Assembly (NCBI GenBank): GCA_031082125.1
Contig: JAVHLM010000010.1
Location: 62,001 to 126,000, forward strand
DNA: 64,000 nt
Reading direction: 5' to 3'
DNA from: Candidatus Eremiobacterota bacterium
Lineage (GTDB): Bacteria; Vulcanimicrobiota; CADAWZ01; Ess09-12
Below the pieces are notes generated by a model. It was not told the origin of the DNA. It saw only the letters and a program-made list of their open reading frames with translations, and did not search any database. The position numbers and the translations under genes were made by a program. Below, piece by piece: positions 48,836-57,307 of the stretch. Positions within the stretch are counted from its first letter, which is position 1, and each line of letters starts with the position of its first letter.

Positions 48836-50281
48836 CTACTGCGGAACAGCAGCCTGTCCCTGTCTCTTTACGATGGCAAGAAACGCATCGACGACCTGGG
48901 GATCAAACTGGGTTCCCCTTTTTTTTCTCAGTTCGTCAAGTATGACAGGAAGCGGGATAGGGTCGCGGTAGGATCGCGGCGAGGCCATTGAGTCAAAAGC
49001 CTCGGCAACGGCAAGAATTCTTGAGCCGATGAGGATCTCCTCTCCCCGTTTCCCCTCGGGGTATCCCGACCCGTCAAACCACTCGTGGTGGGAATAGATG
49101 AGCTTGGCTTCATCTTCATACCACTTGAGCTGGTAGGCAACCTTGAAGCCCGTCTCGGGGTGCTTTCTGATCTCCTCGTATTCTTCAAAACTGAGCTGTT
49201 CCAGCTTCCCCTTCTCCAGGATCTCGTCGGCAATTCCGATTTTACCGATGTCATGGAGCTTTCCCGCCGAAATGATCTTTTCTATCTCCTCTTCCTCCAG
49301 GAACATCTCCCGGGCGATTTCCCCGGCGATCTGGGCCACATTGAGGGAATGGCTCCTGGAAAAGGGATCGCGGCTCTCGTAGGCAAGGGCAAGATCTTCT
49401 ATGGCTGCGCGGGCCTCCCGCGAAATCTCGGAATAATTCTTTATGGAGGCGTACATGAGGTACACGGGGGCGAGGAGGAGAAGGGCCTTGGGATCGATGA
49501 GATACACGGTGGCAACGAGCAGTCCCACCGGCACAAGCATCGCGAGATGGACTTTTATGTTCCCTAGATTGATTTTCAGCAGGTACCTCAAATTTATGCC
49601 TGTATTGATTTTTCTCTCGATGAAGGTGAGGATATGATTCAGTAATAATATGATAAGGGCAGTGAGAATAAGGACAAGGACGGTATGCACATCAAGGAGT
49701 TTTGAAAAGGGCCTGTCAATGAGGGCCCGGTAGATCAGCCCGCCTGTTCCGAAACAGATAAAGAGGAAAAACAGCTCTCTTTCCTCCTCTTTCGGCACTT
49801 TTCTTTTCAGTGCCCGGCAAGAGAGAAACTTGGCGGCGCCGGAAATGGTGATGAGCAGCTGGCACCACAGGGGGCCGTAGAGAAGAAGGGCGGCATAGAG
49901 GACGGGGGTGAGCATGACTATCCTGCCGTAACGGGGCATGTCAAGAACCCAGAAGCTTGTGATAACGGAAAGAAGAATAAAGATTCCGTGGCCTGTGCTG
50001 AAAAATTGTTCCTGTGACCCGTTCCCGTAGGACAGGCTTTTCCCCCACACTATGTAAATGATAAGGAGAGCGCTTATCAGCCCTGCAATGGAGCTTCTGA
50101 AGAGCCTTCTCTGCACGCCGTCATGGAGTTTTCCGCCCATCAGTCCTGTAAGCCTTCCATAAGACTTGTCGCATCTCTCACTATTCCACAAATTCCATTC
50201 TGCTCCTCTCATGGTAATGGTTCGCAAGGACTGTCTCTCAAGAAACTCCTGTGCCATGGGAAAAATCAAAAATGTTAACAA
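48836..50281 (-). CDS. Membrane HD-GYP protein with altered metal site
   Basis: 481 residues in the longest frame. ATGs at 50257, 50212 and 50140 are alternatives, and the latter fits the first membrane segment best. About six membrane segments (to about 285) precede an HD-GYP domain: SRSHSLNVAQIAGEIA, KLHDIGKIGIADE, HHEWFDGSGYPEGKRGEE. The expected ADxYD is AEAFD, so a likely metal-ligand Asp is Glu, as in domain 1 of the tandem protein at 21052-23334. The enzyme may still bind cyclic di-GMP. It is divergent from the flagellar block at 50382. Confidence 0.85.
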   Translation of the reverse strand: MLTFLIFPMAQEFLERQSLRTITMRGAEWNLWNSERCDKSYGRLTGLMGGKLHDGVQRRLFRSSIAGLISALLIIYIVWGKSLSYGNGSQEQFFSTGHGIFILLSVITSFWVLDMPRYGRIVMLTPVLYAALLLYGPLWCQLLITISGAAKFLSCRALKRKVPKEEERELFFLFICFGTGGLIYRALIDRPFSKLLDVHTVLVLILTALIILLLNHILTFIERKINTGINLRYLLKINLGNIKVHLAMLVPVGLLVATVYLIDPKALLLLAPVYLMYASIKNYSEISREARAAIEDLALAYESRDPFSRSHSLNVAQIAGEIAREMFLEEEEIEKIISAGKLHDIGKIGIADEILEKGKLEQLSFEEYEEIRKHPETGFKVAYQLKWYEDEAKLIYSHHEWFDGSGYPEGKRGEEILIGSRILAVAEAFDSMASPRSYRDPIPLPVILDELRKKRGTQFDPQVVDAFLAIVKRQGQAAVPQ

Positions 50282-50328
50282 GTTGGAAACAAACTGTTAA
50301 TATATTGGTAACAGCCCTCTTTTATAAT
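50275..50328 (+). promoter_or_regulatory. Four tandem 11-bp repeats and perfect -10 box, promoter of the flagellar block
   Basis: TTAAC (50275), GAAAC (50286), TTAAT (50297) and GTAAC (50308) recur at exactly 11 bp. A perfect TATAAT at 50323-50328 follows 10 bp after the last copy, where the repeats take the place of a -35 hexamer. The first gene of the flagellar block starts 53 bp after the -10. This is the clearest member of the array set. Confidence 0.65.
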
Positions 50329-50381
50329 GAGACTGAGGATTAACGGGCTTTTTCTATTATGAGTTGTGAGGGAATCTGCCA

Positions 50382-51716
50382 ATGCAGCTGCCGAACATGC
50401 CGGCTCCTGTGAGTTTTACCCCGATGCCCTTCCAGGTGCAGCCCCAGAGCGGCCTTAACCTCGCGATGGGAAGGGTCCTCAACGGCCAGGTGCTGGCAAA
50501 GACGGGAAACCAGATGACGCTCCGGCTCGGCAACAATGTGCTCCAGGCCGAGGGAAATCTGCCTGTCGATGTGGGAGCGCAGTTCCAGGTCCAGGTGAAA
50601 GGCAAGGACTCGCAGGGGACTCTTAACCTTCAGCTGCTGAGGGCCCAGTCTTTCACCCCCATGACGGAAGACGACCTCATGAGCACCATGGCGGCCATGA
50701 AGCTCCCCGTCACGGAGAAAAATGTGACACTTGCCAAAGGTATGCTGGAAAATGGCATACCCCTCACCTCGGAGAACCTCAAGGAGTTCAATGAAGCCTT
50801 TTCACAGCTGCCCAAAACCCTTTCAACGGACATGCAGTCAGCCTCCTTTCTCAAGATGAGCTCCCTTCCCTTTACTCCGCAGAATATCACCACCCTCTCC
50901 AACTTCATCACCACCCATCCCCTCATAGGGGCCCAGCTTTTCGAGGTGCAGCAGGAGTTCAGGAAGCTCACCGGGGGAAAGTCGGGCAGGGTCTCCCGTG
51001 AGATGGTGGAGATTCTCTCGGCGGCATCGGGGCTTCTGGGCGAGTACATCATAGACGGGAAGAGCAAGCCCAGGGCGAAGAACTCCAAGGCATCGAAGAA
51101 TATGGCCCGCCAGGTAGGCATCGAGATGCTCGGGCCGGGATGGGGAAGCGAAGATGAGTGGGATCTGCTCAAGATGCTCGCCGCCGTGAGAGGAAAGCTC
51201 TCACAGGAGGAGATGAGCGAAGAGGAAGCGGCCCTTATGAAGCTCCTCGCCCTTATGGGCCAGCTTGAGGAGAATATCGCCGCGCAGCAGCTCATCAACG
51301 GCGCGAAAAAAAGTAACGAGGCGCCCTATTACTATATGCAGGTTCCTCTCAGGCTCGATGAGAGAGAGGTCACCGCCGAGGTGAAGATATATTACACCAC
51401 CGATTATTACAACGAGAAAAAGGTCGATGAGGACAATGCCAGGCTTGAGTTCTCCGTGGTTACGGAGCATCTTGGGGCCCTCTATTTCCAGGTGGAGATA
51501 GTTCATGGTATAATATATATGGATGTCGGTACAGGAAGCGAGGAAGTGTGCGCCTTTGTTGAGAGATATGTGCCGGCCCTTATGGAGAACCTGAAGAGGA
51601 TCCCTTACGCACCGGGGAAAACCAGGTGCTACGTGAAGGAAGACGATCCTCTGGTTTCTTTTACCGAGGCAGCCGGGGAGTTTGAAAAAATGGAAAGAGT
51701 CAATATCAGCGGTTAG
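50382..51716 (+). CDS. Flagellar hook-length control-like protein (FliK C-terminal domain)
   Basis: 444 residues. The first 300 are variable. About 315-425 resembles the Flg_hook domain of FliK: MQVPLRLDEREVTAEVKIYY, ARLEFSVVTEHLGALYFQVEI, VCAFVERYVPALMENL. The arrangement FliK-like plus FlhB-C-domain homologue next door matches the ylqG-ylqH pair of Bacillus. FliK-type proteins measure the hook and switch export specificity. Motif strength is moderate, so a FliK-related protein of other function remains possible. It heads the flagellar run. Confidence 0.65.
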   Translation: MQLPNMPAPVSFTPMPFQVQPQSGLNLAMGRVLNGQVLAKTGNQMTLRLGNNVLQAEGNLPVDVGAQFQVQVKGKDSQGTLNLQLLRAQSFTPMTEDDLMSTMAAMKLPVTEKNVTLAKGMLENGIPLTSENLKEFNEAFSQLPKTLSTDMQSASFLKMSSLPFTPQNITTLSNFITTHPLIGAQLFEVQQEFRKLTGGKSGRVSREMVEILSAASGLLGEYIIDGKSKPRAKNSKASKNMARQVGIEMLGPGWGSEDEWDLLKMLAAVRGKLSQEEMSEEEAALMKLLALMGQLEENIAAQQLINGAKKSNEAPYYYMQVPLRLDEREVTAEVKIYYTTDYYNEKKVDEDNARLEFSVVTEHLGALYFQVEIVHGIIYMDVGTGSEEVCAFVERYVPALMENLKRIPYAPGKTRCYVKEDDPLVSFTEAAGEFEKMERVNISG

Positions 51717-51751
51717 AGAAATAACCTGATGCAAGATGACAGGTAGAGAAA

Positions 51752-52069
51752 ATGGAAGGACAGAATAATGAGAGAAAGGCCTTGGCAGTAAGGAGAGAGG
51801 AGGATGGAACCCTGAGTGTCCTCGCGTACGGCGAGGGAGAAGAAGCCGACGCGATAATAGAAAGAGCCAGAGAATCCGAAGTAGAGATTGTCAAGGATGA
51901 GGAAGAGATACGGAGGCTCCTGGGCGGGACGGCACCGCAGGCGGTACCGAATAAGATATACAGTCTTGTCGCCGAGATAGAAGCCTTCGTGACCGAGCTC
52001 AACGAGGCCTGGTTAAGGAGGGATACAGGGACAGTCGAGGAAGAGAGCCCGGAAGAGGGCGAAGGGTAA
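51752..52069 (+). CDS. FlhB C-terminal domain homologue (FhlB/YlqH type)
   Basis: 105 residues. KALAVRREEDGTLSVLAYGEGEEADAIIERARESEVEIVKDEEEIRRLL is the core of the FlhB/YscU cytoplasmic domain, and VAEIEAFVTELNEAWL ends it. The NPTH self-cleavage loop and the membrane part of FlhB are absent, as in FhlB/YlqH proteins, which can partly replace the FlhB C-domain. AGGTAGAG lies before the ATG. It follows the FliK-like gene by 35 bp. Confidence 0.85.
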   Translation: MEGQNNERKALAVRREEDGTLSVLAYGEGEEADAIIERARESEVEIVKDEEEIRRLLGGTAPQAVPNKIYSLVAEIEAFVTELNEAWLRRDTGTVEEESPEEGEG

Positions 52070-52119
52070 AGGAATTAATTCCCGCAAGGGATTAAAGAGT
52101 ATTAATGGAGGTGCGGCAT

Positions 52120-52905
52120 ATGTATGATGGAATAAAAAAGGCGACGTTAGGAATGCAGGCGATGAACCAGAAGCAGGACGTCATACTCAACAACCTGGCC
52201 AACGTGGGCACCACGGGCTACAGGAGGGAGAACATGACCTTCTCGTCCTTCAGCGAGGTGATGGAGAAGGAGATGACCTTCAACCCCAGTCCCACCAAGA
52301 AGAGCAGCGAGTACCAGCAGGCCGGCATCGGTGTTGAGTCAGACGGGATGCTCTACCAGCGCACGCTGACCTCTTTTTCGCAGGGCTCCCTGAAGAACAC
52401 CGGCAACACCCTGGACCTTGCCCTTGATGACGACGGGAGAGGCTTCTTCACCATCAAGACGGATAAGGGCCTGGCCTTTTCGAGGGGCGGCTCCTTCCGC
52501 ATCGACAACCAGGGTTACCTGTGCACCCAGGATGGCTCGTTCGTGATGGGCCACAAGGGGAAGATACAGCTCGGGGGCTCGAGCGTAGGGGTGACCAACG
52601 AGGGGATGATCAAGGTTGACGGGAAAGAGGTTGACAAGCTTCTTGTCACCGAGTTCAACGACAAGATGGCCAACAGGGGCCTCATGCACTCCGGTGACAA
52701 CAACTTCCAGGCGAATGCCGGCGGCAGGATTGCCACGAACTCTCATGTGAAGCAGGGCTTCCTGGAGATGGCAAATGTCAATGCCGTGCAGTCGATGATT
52801 GAGCTCATGACCATCATGAGGGCCTACGAGGCGAACCAGAAGACCCTCCAGGCGGAAGACAAGATGATCCAGAAGACGGTGAACGAGACCGGTAAGGTTC
52901 GGTAA
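52120..52905 (+). CDS. Flagellar basal-body rod protein, FlgF/FlgG family
   Basis: 261 residues from ATG 52120, 7 bp after GGAGGT; an ATG at 52105 lies inside the ribosome site. GMQAMNQKQDVILNNLANVGTTGYRRE is the N-terminal rod signature and SMIELMTIMRAYEANQKTLQAEDKM the C-terminal one. LDLALDDDGRGFFTIKTDKGLAFSRGGSFRID is the middle FlgG-type domain. It builds the rod that crosses the cell wall. Proximal (FlgF) against distal (FlgG) cannot be settled, but its downstream neighbour is the better FlgG. Confidence 0.9.
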   Translation: MYDGIKKATLGMQAMNQKQDVILNNLANVGTTGYRRENMTFSSFSEVMEKEMTFNPSPTKKSSEYQQAGIGVESDGMLYQRTLTSFSQGSLKNTGNTLDLALDDDGRGFFTIKTDKGLAFSRGGSFRIDNQGYLCTQDGSFVMGHKGKIQLGGSSVGVTNEGMIKVDGKEVDKLLVTEFNDKMANRGLMHSGDNNFQANAGGRIATNSHVKQGFLEMANVNAVQSMIELMTIMRAYEANQKTLQAEDKMIQKTVNETGKVR

Positions 52906-52936
52906 GTTTTATAAATCAACAAGGAGGGTGAACCAT

Positions 52937-53701
52937 ATGTTAAGAGGGCTTTACACAGCAGCGTCAGGAATGTCTGCCCAGCAGATGAATATTGACAATA
53001 TTGCCAATAACCTGGCGAACATTCAGACGACGGGGTACAAAAAATCCCGCCTGGATTTCCAGGATCTTCTCTACTCCCACACCCAGGATCCCGGCACCGA
53101 CGCGACGGTGGGCACCCAGATCGGTATGGGCGTGAGAGCCTCGGCGACGCAGCAGATCTTCACCGACGGGAGCTTACTTCAGACGGGCCGTGACCTTGAC
53201 GTGGCCGTACAGGGCCAGGGCTTTTTTGAAGTGACCCTTCCCAACAACAAGAAGGCCTATACCAGGGACGGCGCCTTCAAAATGGACGGCCAGGGGAATC
53301 TCCTCACCGGTGCCGGCTACTCACTGGGCGTGCAGATTCCCAAGGATGTCTCCAACCTTGTGATAGAATCTGACGGCACCATCAAGGGAACGCCCATAAG
53401 CTCGACAGAGCCCAAGGTGATAGGCCATCTCACCCTGGTGCGCTTCCTGAACCCTGCGGGCCTCAAGTCGATGGGGAGCAACCTCTATGACAGGACGCCC
53501 ATTGCCGGTGACATGTTCAAGGGCACGCCCGGCAAGGAAGGGCTGGGTACGCTTGCCCAGGGCCACCTTGAAAAAGCCAACGTGAATGTCATCGAGGAGA
53601 TGATCAGTATCGTGCAGGCCCAGCGCGCCTATGAAATGAACCAGAAGGGCGTTCAGGCTTCCGATGAAATGGTGAGAATGGCCAACCAGCTCCAGAAATA
53701 A
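52937..53701 (+). CDS. flgG: Flagellar distal rod protein FlgG
   Basis: 254 residues from ATG 52937, with AAGGAGGG upstream. MLRGLYTAASGMSAQQMNIDNIANNLANIQTTGYKKS is the FlgG start. DLDVAVQGQGFFEV and YTRDGAFKMDGQGNLLTGAGY follow, and EEMISIVQAQRAYEMNQKGVQASDEM ends the rod signature. It forms the distal rod. It lies 31 bp after its paralogue. Confidence 0.93.
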   Translation: MLRGLYTAASGMSAQQMNIDNIANNLANIQTTGYKKSRLDFQDLLYSHTQDPGTDATVGTQIGMGVRASATQQIFTDGSLLQTGRDLDVAVQGQGFFEVTLPNNKKAYTRDGAFKMDGQGNLLTGAGYSLGVQIPKDVSNLVIESDGTIKGTPISSTEPKVIGHLTLVRFLNPAGLKSMGSNLYDRTPIAGDMFKGTPGKEGLGTLAQGHLEKANVNVIEEMISIVQAQRAYEMNQKGVQASDEMVRMANQLQK

Positions 53702-53797
53702 CCATGAGGGACAGCCCAGGGTGAAAAAGTTGCCCATTGGTGTGAGGGAGCGGAAGGAAAACGGGGATATCTTGACTAATAAAGGAGGTAGGGGAAG

Positions 53798-54091
53798 ATG
53801 CAGATCGAGGGTATTACACCCCAACCGATTAAGGATGCAGCTGATGTCACCCCTTCCAAGAAGCAGGAGGAGTCGAAGCTGAAGGATGCCTGCCAGCAGT
53901 TCGAGTCTCTTTTCCTGTCCCAGATTCTGAAGGAGATGAAAAAATCCATACCAAAGGCCGAAGGTGAAGAGGGAAAAGACAAGGATATGTATGAGGATCT
54001 CATGTACGAGGAGATCTCCAAGTCAATGGCGGCTTCGGGCGGAATCGGTATGGCCAATATTCTCTATCAGCAGATGAAGGATATCATGTGA
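53798..54091 (+). CDS. flgJ: Rod-binding protein, FlgJ N-terminal domain
   Basis: 97 residues. KLKDACQQFESLFLSQILKEMKKSI and YEDLMYEEISKSMAASGGIGMANILYQQM give the Rod-binding domain of FlgJ. The muramidase part of proteobacterial FlgJ is absent, as in many other phyla. It caps the growing rod in the periplasm. AGGAGGT lies before the ATG. Confidence 0.85.
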   Translation: MQIEGITPQPIKDAADVTPSKKQEESKLKDACQQFESLFLSQILKEMKKSIPKAEGEEGKDKDMYEDLMYEEISKSMAASGGIGMANILYQQMKDIM

Positions 54092-54143
54092 GCGAAAGGG
54101 AGCATGGCTGCCGGTAGTTTCTTCTCCTTATGGAGGTTTATGC

Positions 54144-54950
54144 ATGCCGGTAGACGTTGCTGAGCTGTGGGGAAAGTTCAAATCCCAGGCTGATCTCGGG
54201 GCCAAGGAGACGCTTATTGCCTCCTATCTCCCCCTGGTGAGGCAGATTGCAGTAAGCATCATCAAGAAGCTCAGGCCGGGTGTTGATCTTGACGACCTCA
54301 TAAGCGACGGCACTTTTGGCCTCATGCGGGCCGTGGAGCAGTTTGACCCCGGACGGGGAGTGAAGTTTGAAACTTACGCCACTCCTGTCGTTCGGGGTGC
54401 TATTTATAATGGCCTCCGCGCCCTGGACTGGATGCCTGAGCGCACCAGGGGGAAGGCAAGGGCTCTTCAGCGCGCCATGGAGAAGTTTTCAGTGCTCTAC
54501 GGGAGGCCCGGCACCGAGGAGGAGCTTGCCGAAGAGCTCAAAATGAGCACCTCGGAAGTTTATGAGCTCATCACCGATCTTGGCTGTGTTTACTTGCTCT
54601 CGCTTGATCAGCCCTTCCCCACAAGCGACGATGACGAGGCAAGCATTCTTGATATCATAGAGGACAAGGACGGCACCGATCCCTCGATAGAGATCGAGTT
54701 CATTGAGCAGCGCGAGATACTGCGGCGCAGCGTTGAGGAGCTTTCCGAGCGGGAGCGGACCCTTATCCAGATGCACTATTTTGATGGCGTTCCCTTTGAC
54801 AAGATTGCCCAGATAATGGGAGTTTCCAAGCAGAGGATCTCGCAGATCCACAGCCGCGCGGTGAGAAGGCTCAGGGAACAGCTCTCCATGGAAGGCTTCA
54901 GGGAGGGGCAAAGGGAGGAGACTGTTCACAGCTACGACCAGCATATCTGA
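54144..54950 (+). CDS. fliA: RNA polymerase sigma factor, FliA/WhiG (sigma-28) family
   Basis: 268 residues. Region 2 has LVRQIAVSIIKKLRPGVDLDDLISDGTFGLMRAVEQFDPGRGVKFETYA-type sequence; regions 3 and 4 have RPGTEEELAEELKMS and LIQMHYFDGVPFDKIAQIMGVSKQRISQIHSRAVRRLRE. Sigma-28 drives late flagellar and chemotaxis genes. GGAGGT is 7 bp before the ATG. It closes the block of flagellar genes; no FlgM anti-sigma gene is visible. Confidence 0.93.
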   Translation: MPVDVAELWGKFKSQADLGAKETLIASYLPLVRQIAVSIIKKLRPGVDLDDLISDGTFGLMRAVEQFDPGRGVKFETYATPVVRGAIYNGLRALDWMPERTRGKARALQRAMEKFSVLYGRPGTEEELAEELKMSTSEVYELITDLGCVYLLSLDQPFPTSDDDEASILDIIEDKDGTDPSIEIEFIEQREILRRSVEELSERERTLIQMHYFDGVPFDKIAQIMGVSKQRISQIHSRAVRRLREQLSMEGFREGQREETVHSYDQHI

Positions 54951-54984
54951 AGCCGGCCCCTGGTGCGCCCACACAACAATCATT

Positions 54985-55962
54985 ATGGCTTTAATCGGCA
55001 TCACCACCACCATCCCTGTTGAGCTGCTCTTCGCCTCGGGCCATGTGCCCGTTGATTTGAACAATATCTTCATTACCCGTCAGAACCCTCTCGAGCTGAT
55101 AGAGCGTGCCGAGTTCAGAGGACTTCCAAGAACTCTCTGCAGCTGGATAAAAGGCATATACGGAATCCTCTGCGAGCGGCAGGATATCGAGACTGTCGTG
55201 GCCGTCGTTGAAGGGGACTGCAGCAACACCCTTCCCCTCCTGGAAATCCTCAGGGACGAAGGCAGGGAGGTGATACCTTTTTCTTTCCCCTTCGACAGGG
55301 ACCGTCATCACCTGGAGAGGGAGATGGAAAAGCTCACCGCCCGCTTTCCCTCTGAAAAGGACGCCCTTGAAGCCTGGAGAACAAGGCTTGATGCAATACG
55401 CAGGAAAGTCCACAGGGTTGATGAGCTCTGCTGGAAGGAGGGGAAGGTTACCGGCCTGGAAAATCATCTTTACCTGGTCTCTTCCAGTGATTTTCAAGGT
55501 GAGCCCGATAGTTATGAGAAGCGTCTTGATGAGTTTATCGCAGAGGCCTCGGAGAGAAAGAGCGACTTTTCCATGGTGCCTCTGGGCTTTGTCGGGGTGC
55601 CGCCTATTTTTTCCGATTTTTATGATTTCCTTGAGGAAAAGGGGGCGAAGGTGATCTTCAACGAGGTGCAGCGGCAGTTTTCCATGCCCGGCCTGAAGGA
55701 AAATCTCGTTGAGAGGTTCCTGGAGTATACCTATCCTTACGGCCTGCCTGAAAGAATAGATGATATCAGGAGGGAGACGGCGGCAAGGGGCCTCTGGGGG
55801 ATCATCCACTATACCCAGTCATTCTGCCACCACCAGATGGAACATTTACTGCTGCGTGAAAAGCTCAGGGTCCCTCTCCTTCTGCTTGAAGGGGACAGGC
55901 CTGGAGGGCTTGACGAGCGGACAAAAGTGCGCCTTGAAAGTTTCCTTGAAATGCTCAGGTAG
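54985..55962 (+). CDS. 2-hydroxyacyl-CoA dehydratase family (HgdB/BcrB-like) protein
   Basis: 325 residues, one subunit-sized domain. Three cysteines stand at the positions of the Fe-S ligands of the family: LPRTLCSWIKG (about 51), VEGDCSNT (about 78) and TQSFCHHQ (about 276). IPVELLFASGHVPVDLN is the family's N-terminal motif, and the end LLLLEGDRPGGLDERTKVRLESFLEML is typical. Members catalyse reductive dehydration or dearomatisation with an ATP-driven activator (HgdC type). No activator or second subunit is adjacent, so it may act in an uncharacterised reduction. The ATG lacks a strong ribosome site. Confidence 0.8.
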   Translation: MALIGITTTIPVELLFASGHVPVDLNNIFITRQNPLELIERAEFRGLPRTLCSWIKGIYGILCERQDIETVVAVVEGDCSNTLPLLEILRDEGREVIPFSFPFDRDRHHLEREMEKLTARFPSEKDALEAWRTRLDAIRRKVHRVDELCWKEGKVTGLENHLYLVSSSDFQGEPDSYEKRLDEFIAEASERKSDFSMVPLGFVGVPPIFSDFYDFLEEKGAKVIFNEVQRQFSMPGLKENLVERFLEYTYPYGLPERIDDIRRETAARGLWGIIHYTQSFCHHQMEHLLLREKLRVPLLLLEGDRPGGLDERTKVRLESFLEMLR

Positions 55963-56049
55963 GAATTTTCATAAAAAGGAAGAATGTACCATAACTTCTT
56001 CCAGAGAAAAGGCGCCTCAATCGGCCTGTTGACAGGAGAGAGGGAGAGA

Positions 56050-57279
56050 ATGAAAAGCAGGACAGGCATTATTTTTTTTGGCATTGCCCTTGCAATGGTG
56101 GTTTTTTTCTGCGGCTGCGAGAAAAGGAGGACCCCCGAGGAACTGCTGAACATGGTGAAGACAAAGTATTCCCAGGTGGCGGACTTCCACGAGGTCTCCA
56201 CTGCCGAAGTGGTGAATAACCTTGATGAAGGCAAGGTGAGCACCACGGAAACGGAAATGTGGTACCGGAAGCCCAACAGGATCCTCTTCACCTCGAATTC
56301 GGGCCAGGTTTCTGCGGTAGCGGCCTGCGACAGCAAGCTCTTCTATCTCTTTGTGAGCTCCCTCAACAAATGCCATACAGGAGCCGCTCCCGGTAGCATC
56401 TCTCTTTTTTACGAGAAAGTCGGGGGTGGAGGTCTCATCAAGCCATCCCATGTGATACTTGAGACATACCTTCTGGACGGGAAGCTTCCCGCAAAAGGGA
56501 TCAAATCGTCAGAGATCCGGAAGAAGCGCGAAAAAATCGGCACCACGGAGTGTCATGTCATCGATATCACTCTCCCTACCGGTGAAAAGCAGACCCTCTG
56601 GATCGGGGTGCACGATCTCTTCATCTGGAAAAACATGATAACAGTCACCAAGGCTTCTCTGATAGGGGAGGCAATTGTTCCCTCGCCGTCGCCGGGGCAG
56701 AAGGATCCGGAATCTGAGGTGCTGCTCGTTTCGACGGAGACCATGAAGGTCGTGGAGGCTGACAAGGGGATTCCTGATGAGAAATTTGCCTGGAAGCCCC
56801 CTGATGGAGTGGAGATAGTCTCAGAGGATGAGGAGAGAGGGAAGGCCGCAAGGGTTGACCTCACGGGGAAAAAAGCCCCCCCCTTCACGCTGGAGGATGC
56901 CTCGGGGAAGAAGGTGAGCATCGCCTCCCTGAAAGGCAAGGTGCTGATCCTGGATTTCTGGGATTCATGGTGCAAGTCCTGTATAAAGGATATGAAAATA
57001 ATGCAGAATATCCAGAACAAGGGCAAGGCAGAAGGGATCGTGGTGCTCGGCATCAATGAAGAGGCCGACAGGACGGCGCGCGAGAAGTTCCGCGCGCTCC
57101 ATGGGATTACCTTCACTGACCTTTATGATACCGCAGGGAGTGTTTCAAAGAACTATGGCGTCGATGCCGTGCCAAGGGTTGTGATAGTCAGCAGGGACGG
57201 CACCGTGGCAGGGGATTTTCTGGGAGTGCAGGATGAAGAGGTAATTACAAAAGTGGTGCAGAAATTGGGAGTGAAATGA
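56050..57279 (+). CDS. Lipoprotein with LolA-like domain and TlpA-type thioredoxin domain
   Basis: 409 residues from ATG 56050, with GGGAGAG upstream. The signal MKSRTGIIFFGIALAMVVFF ends at a lipobox CGC, so the protein is lipid-anchored. About 40-250 resembles the outer-membrane lipoprotein-carrier/DUF2092-like fold (YRKPNRILFTSNSGQVSAVA). About 280-409 is TlpA-like thioredoxin, with ILDFWDSWCKSCIKDMK containing the CxxC pair. The fusion joins a sorting or binding domain to a redox domain. It may protect or reduce an envelope protein; the partner is unknown. Confidence 0.82.
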   Translation: MKSRTGIIFFGIALAMVVFFCGCEKRRTPEELLNMVKTKYSQVADFHEVSTAEVVNNLDEGKVSTTETEMWYRKPNRILFTSNSGQVSAVAACDSKLFYLFVSSLNKCHTGAAPGSISLFYEKVGGGGLIKPSHVILETYLLDGKLPAKGIKSSEIRKKREKIGTTECHVIDITLPTGEKQTLWIGVHDLFIWKNMITVTKASLIGEAIVPSPSPGQKDPESEVLLVSTETMKVVEADKGIPDEKFAWKPPDGVEIVSEDEERGKAARVDLTGKKAPPFTLEDASGKKVSIASLKGKVLILDFWDSWCKSCIKDMKIMQNIQNKGKAEGIVVLGINEEADRTAREKFRALHGITFTDLYDTAGSVSKNYGVDAVPRVVIVSRDGTVAGDFLGVQDEEVITKVVQKLGVK

Positions 57280-57307
57280 TCGCGACAGCGCATGAAGGGA
57301 GTTTGCA

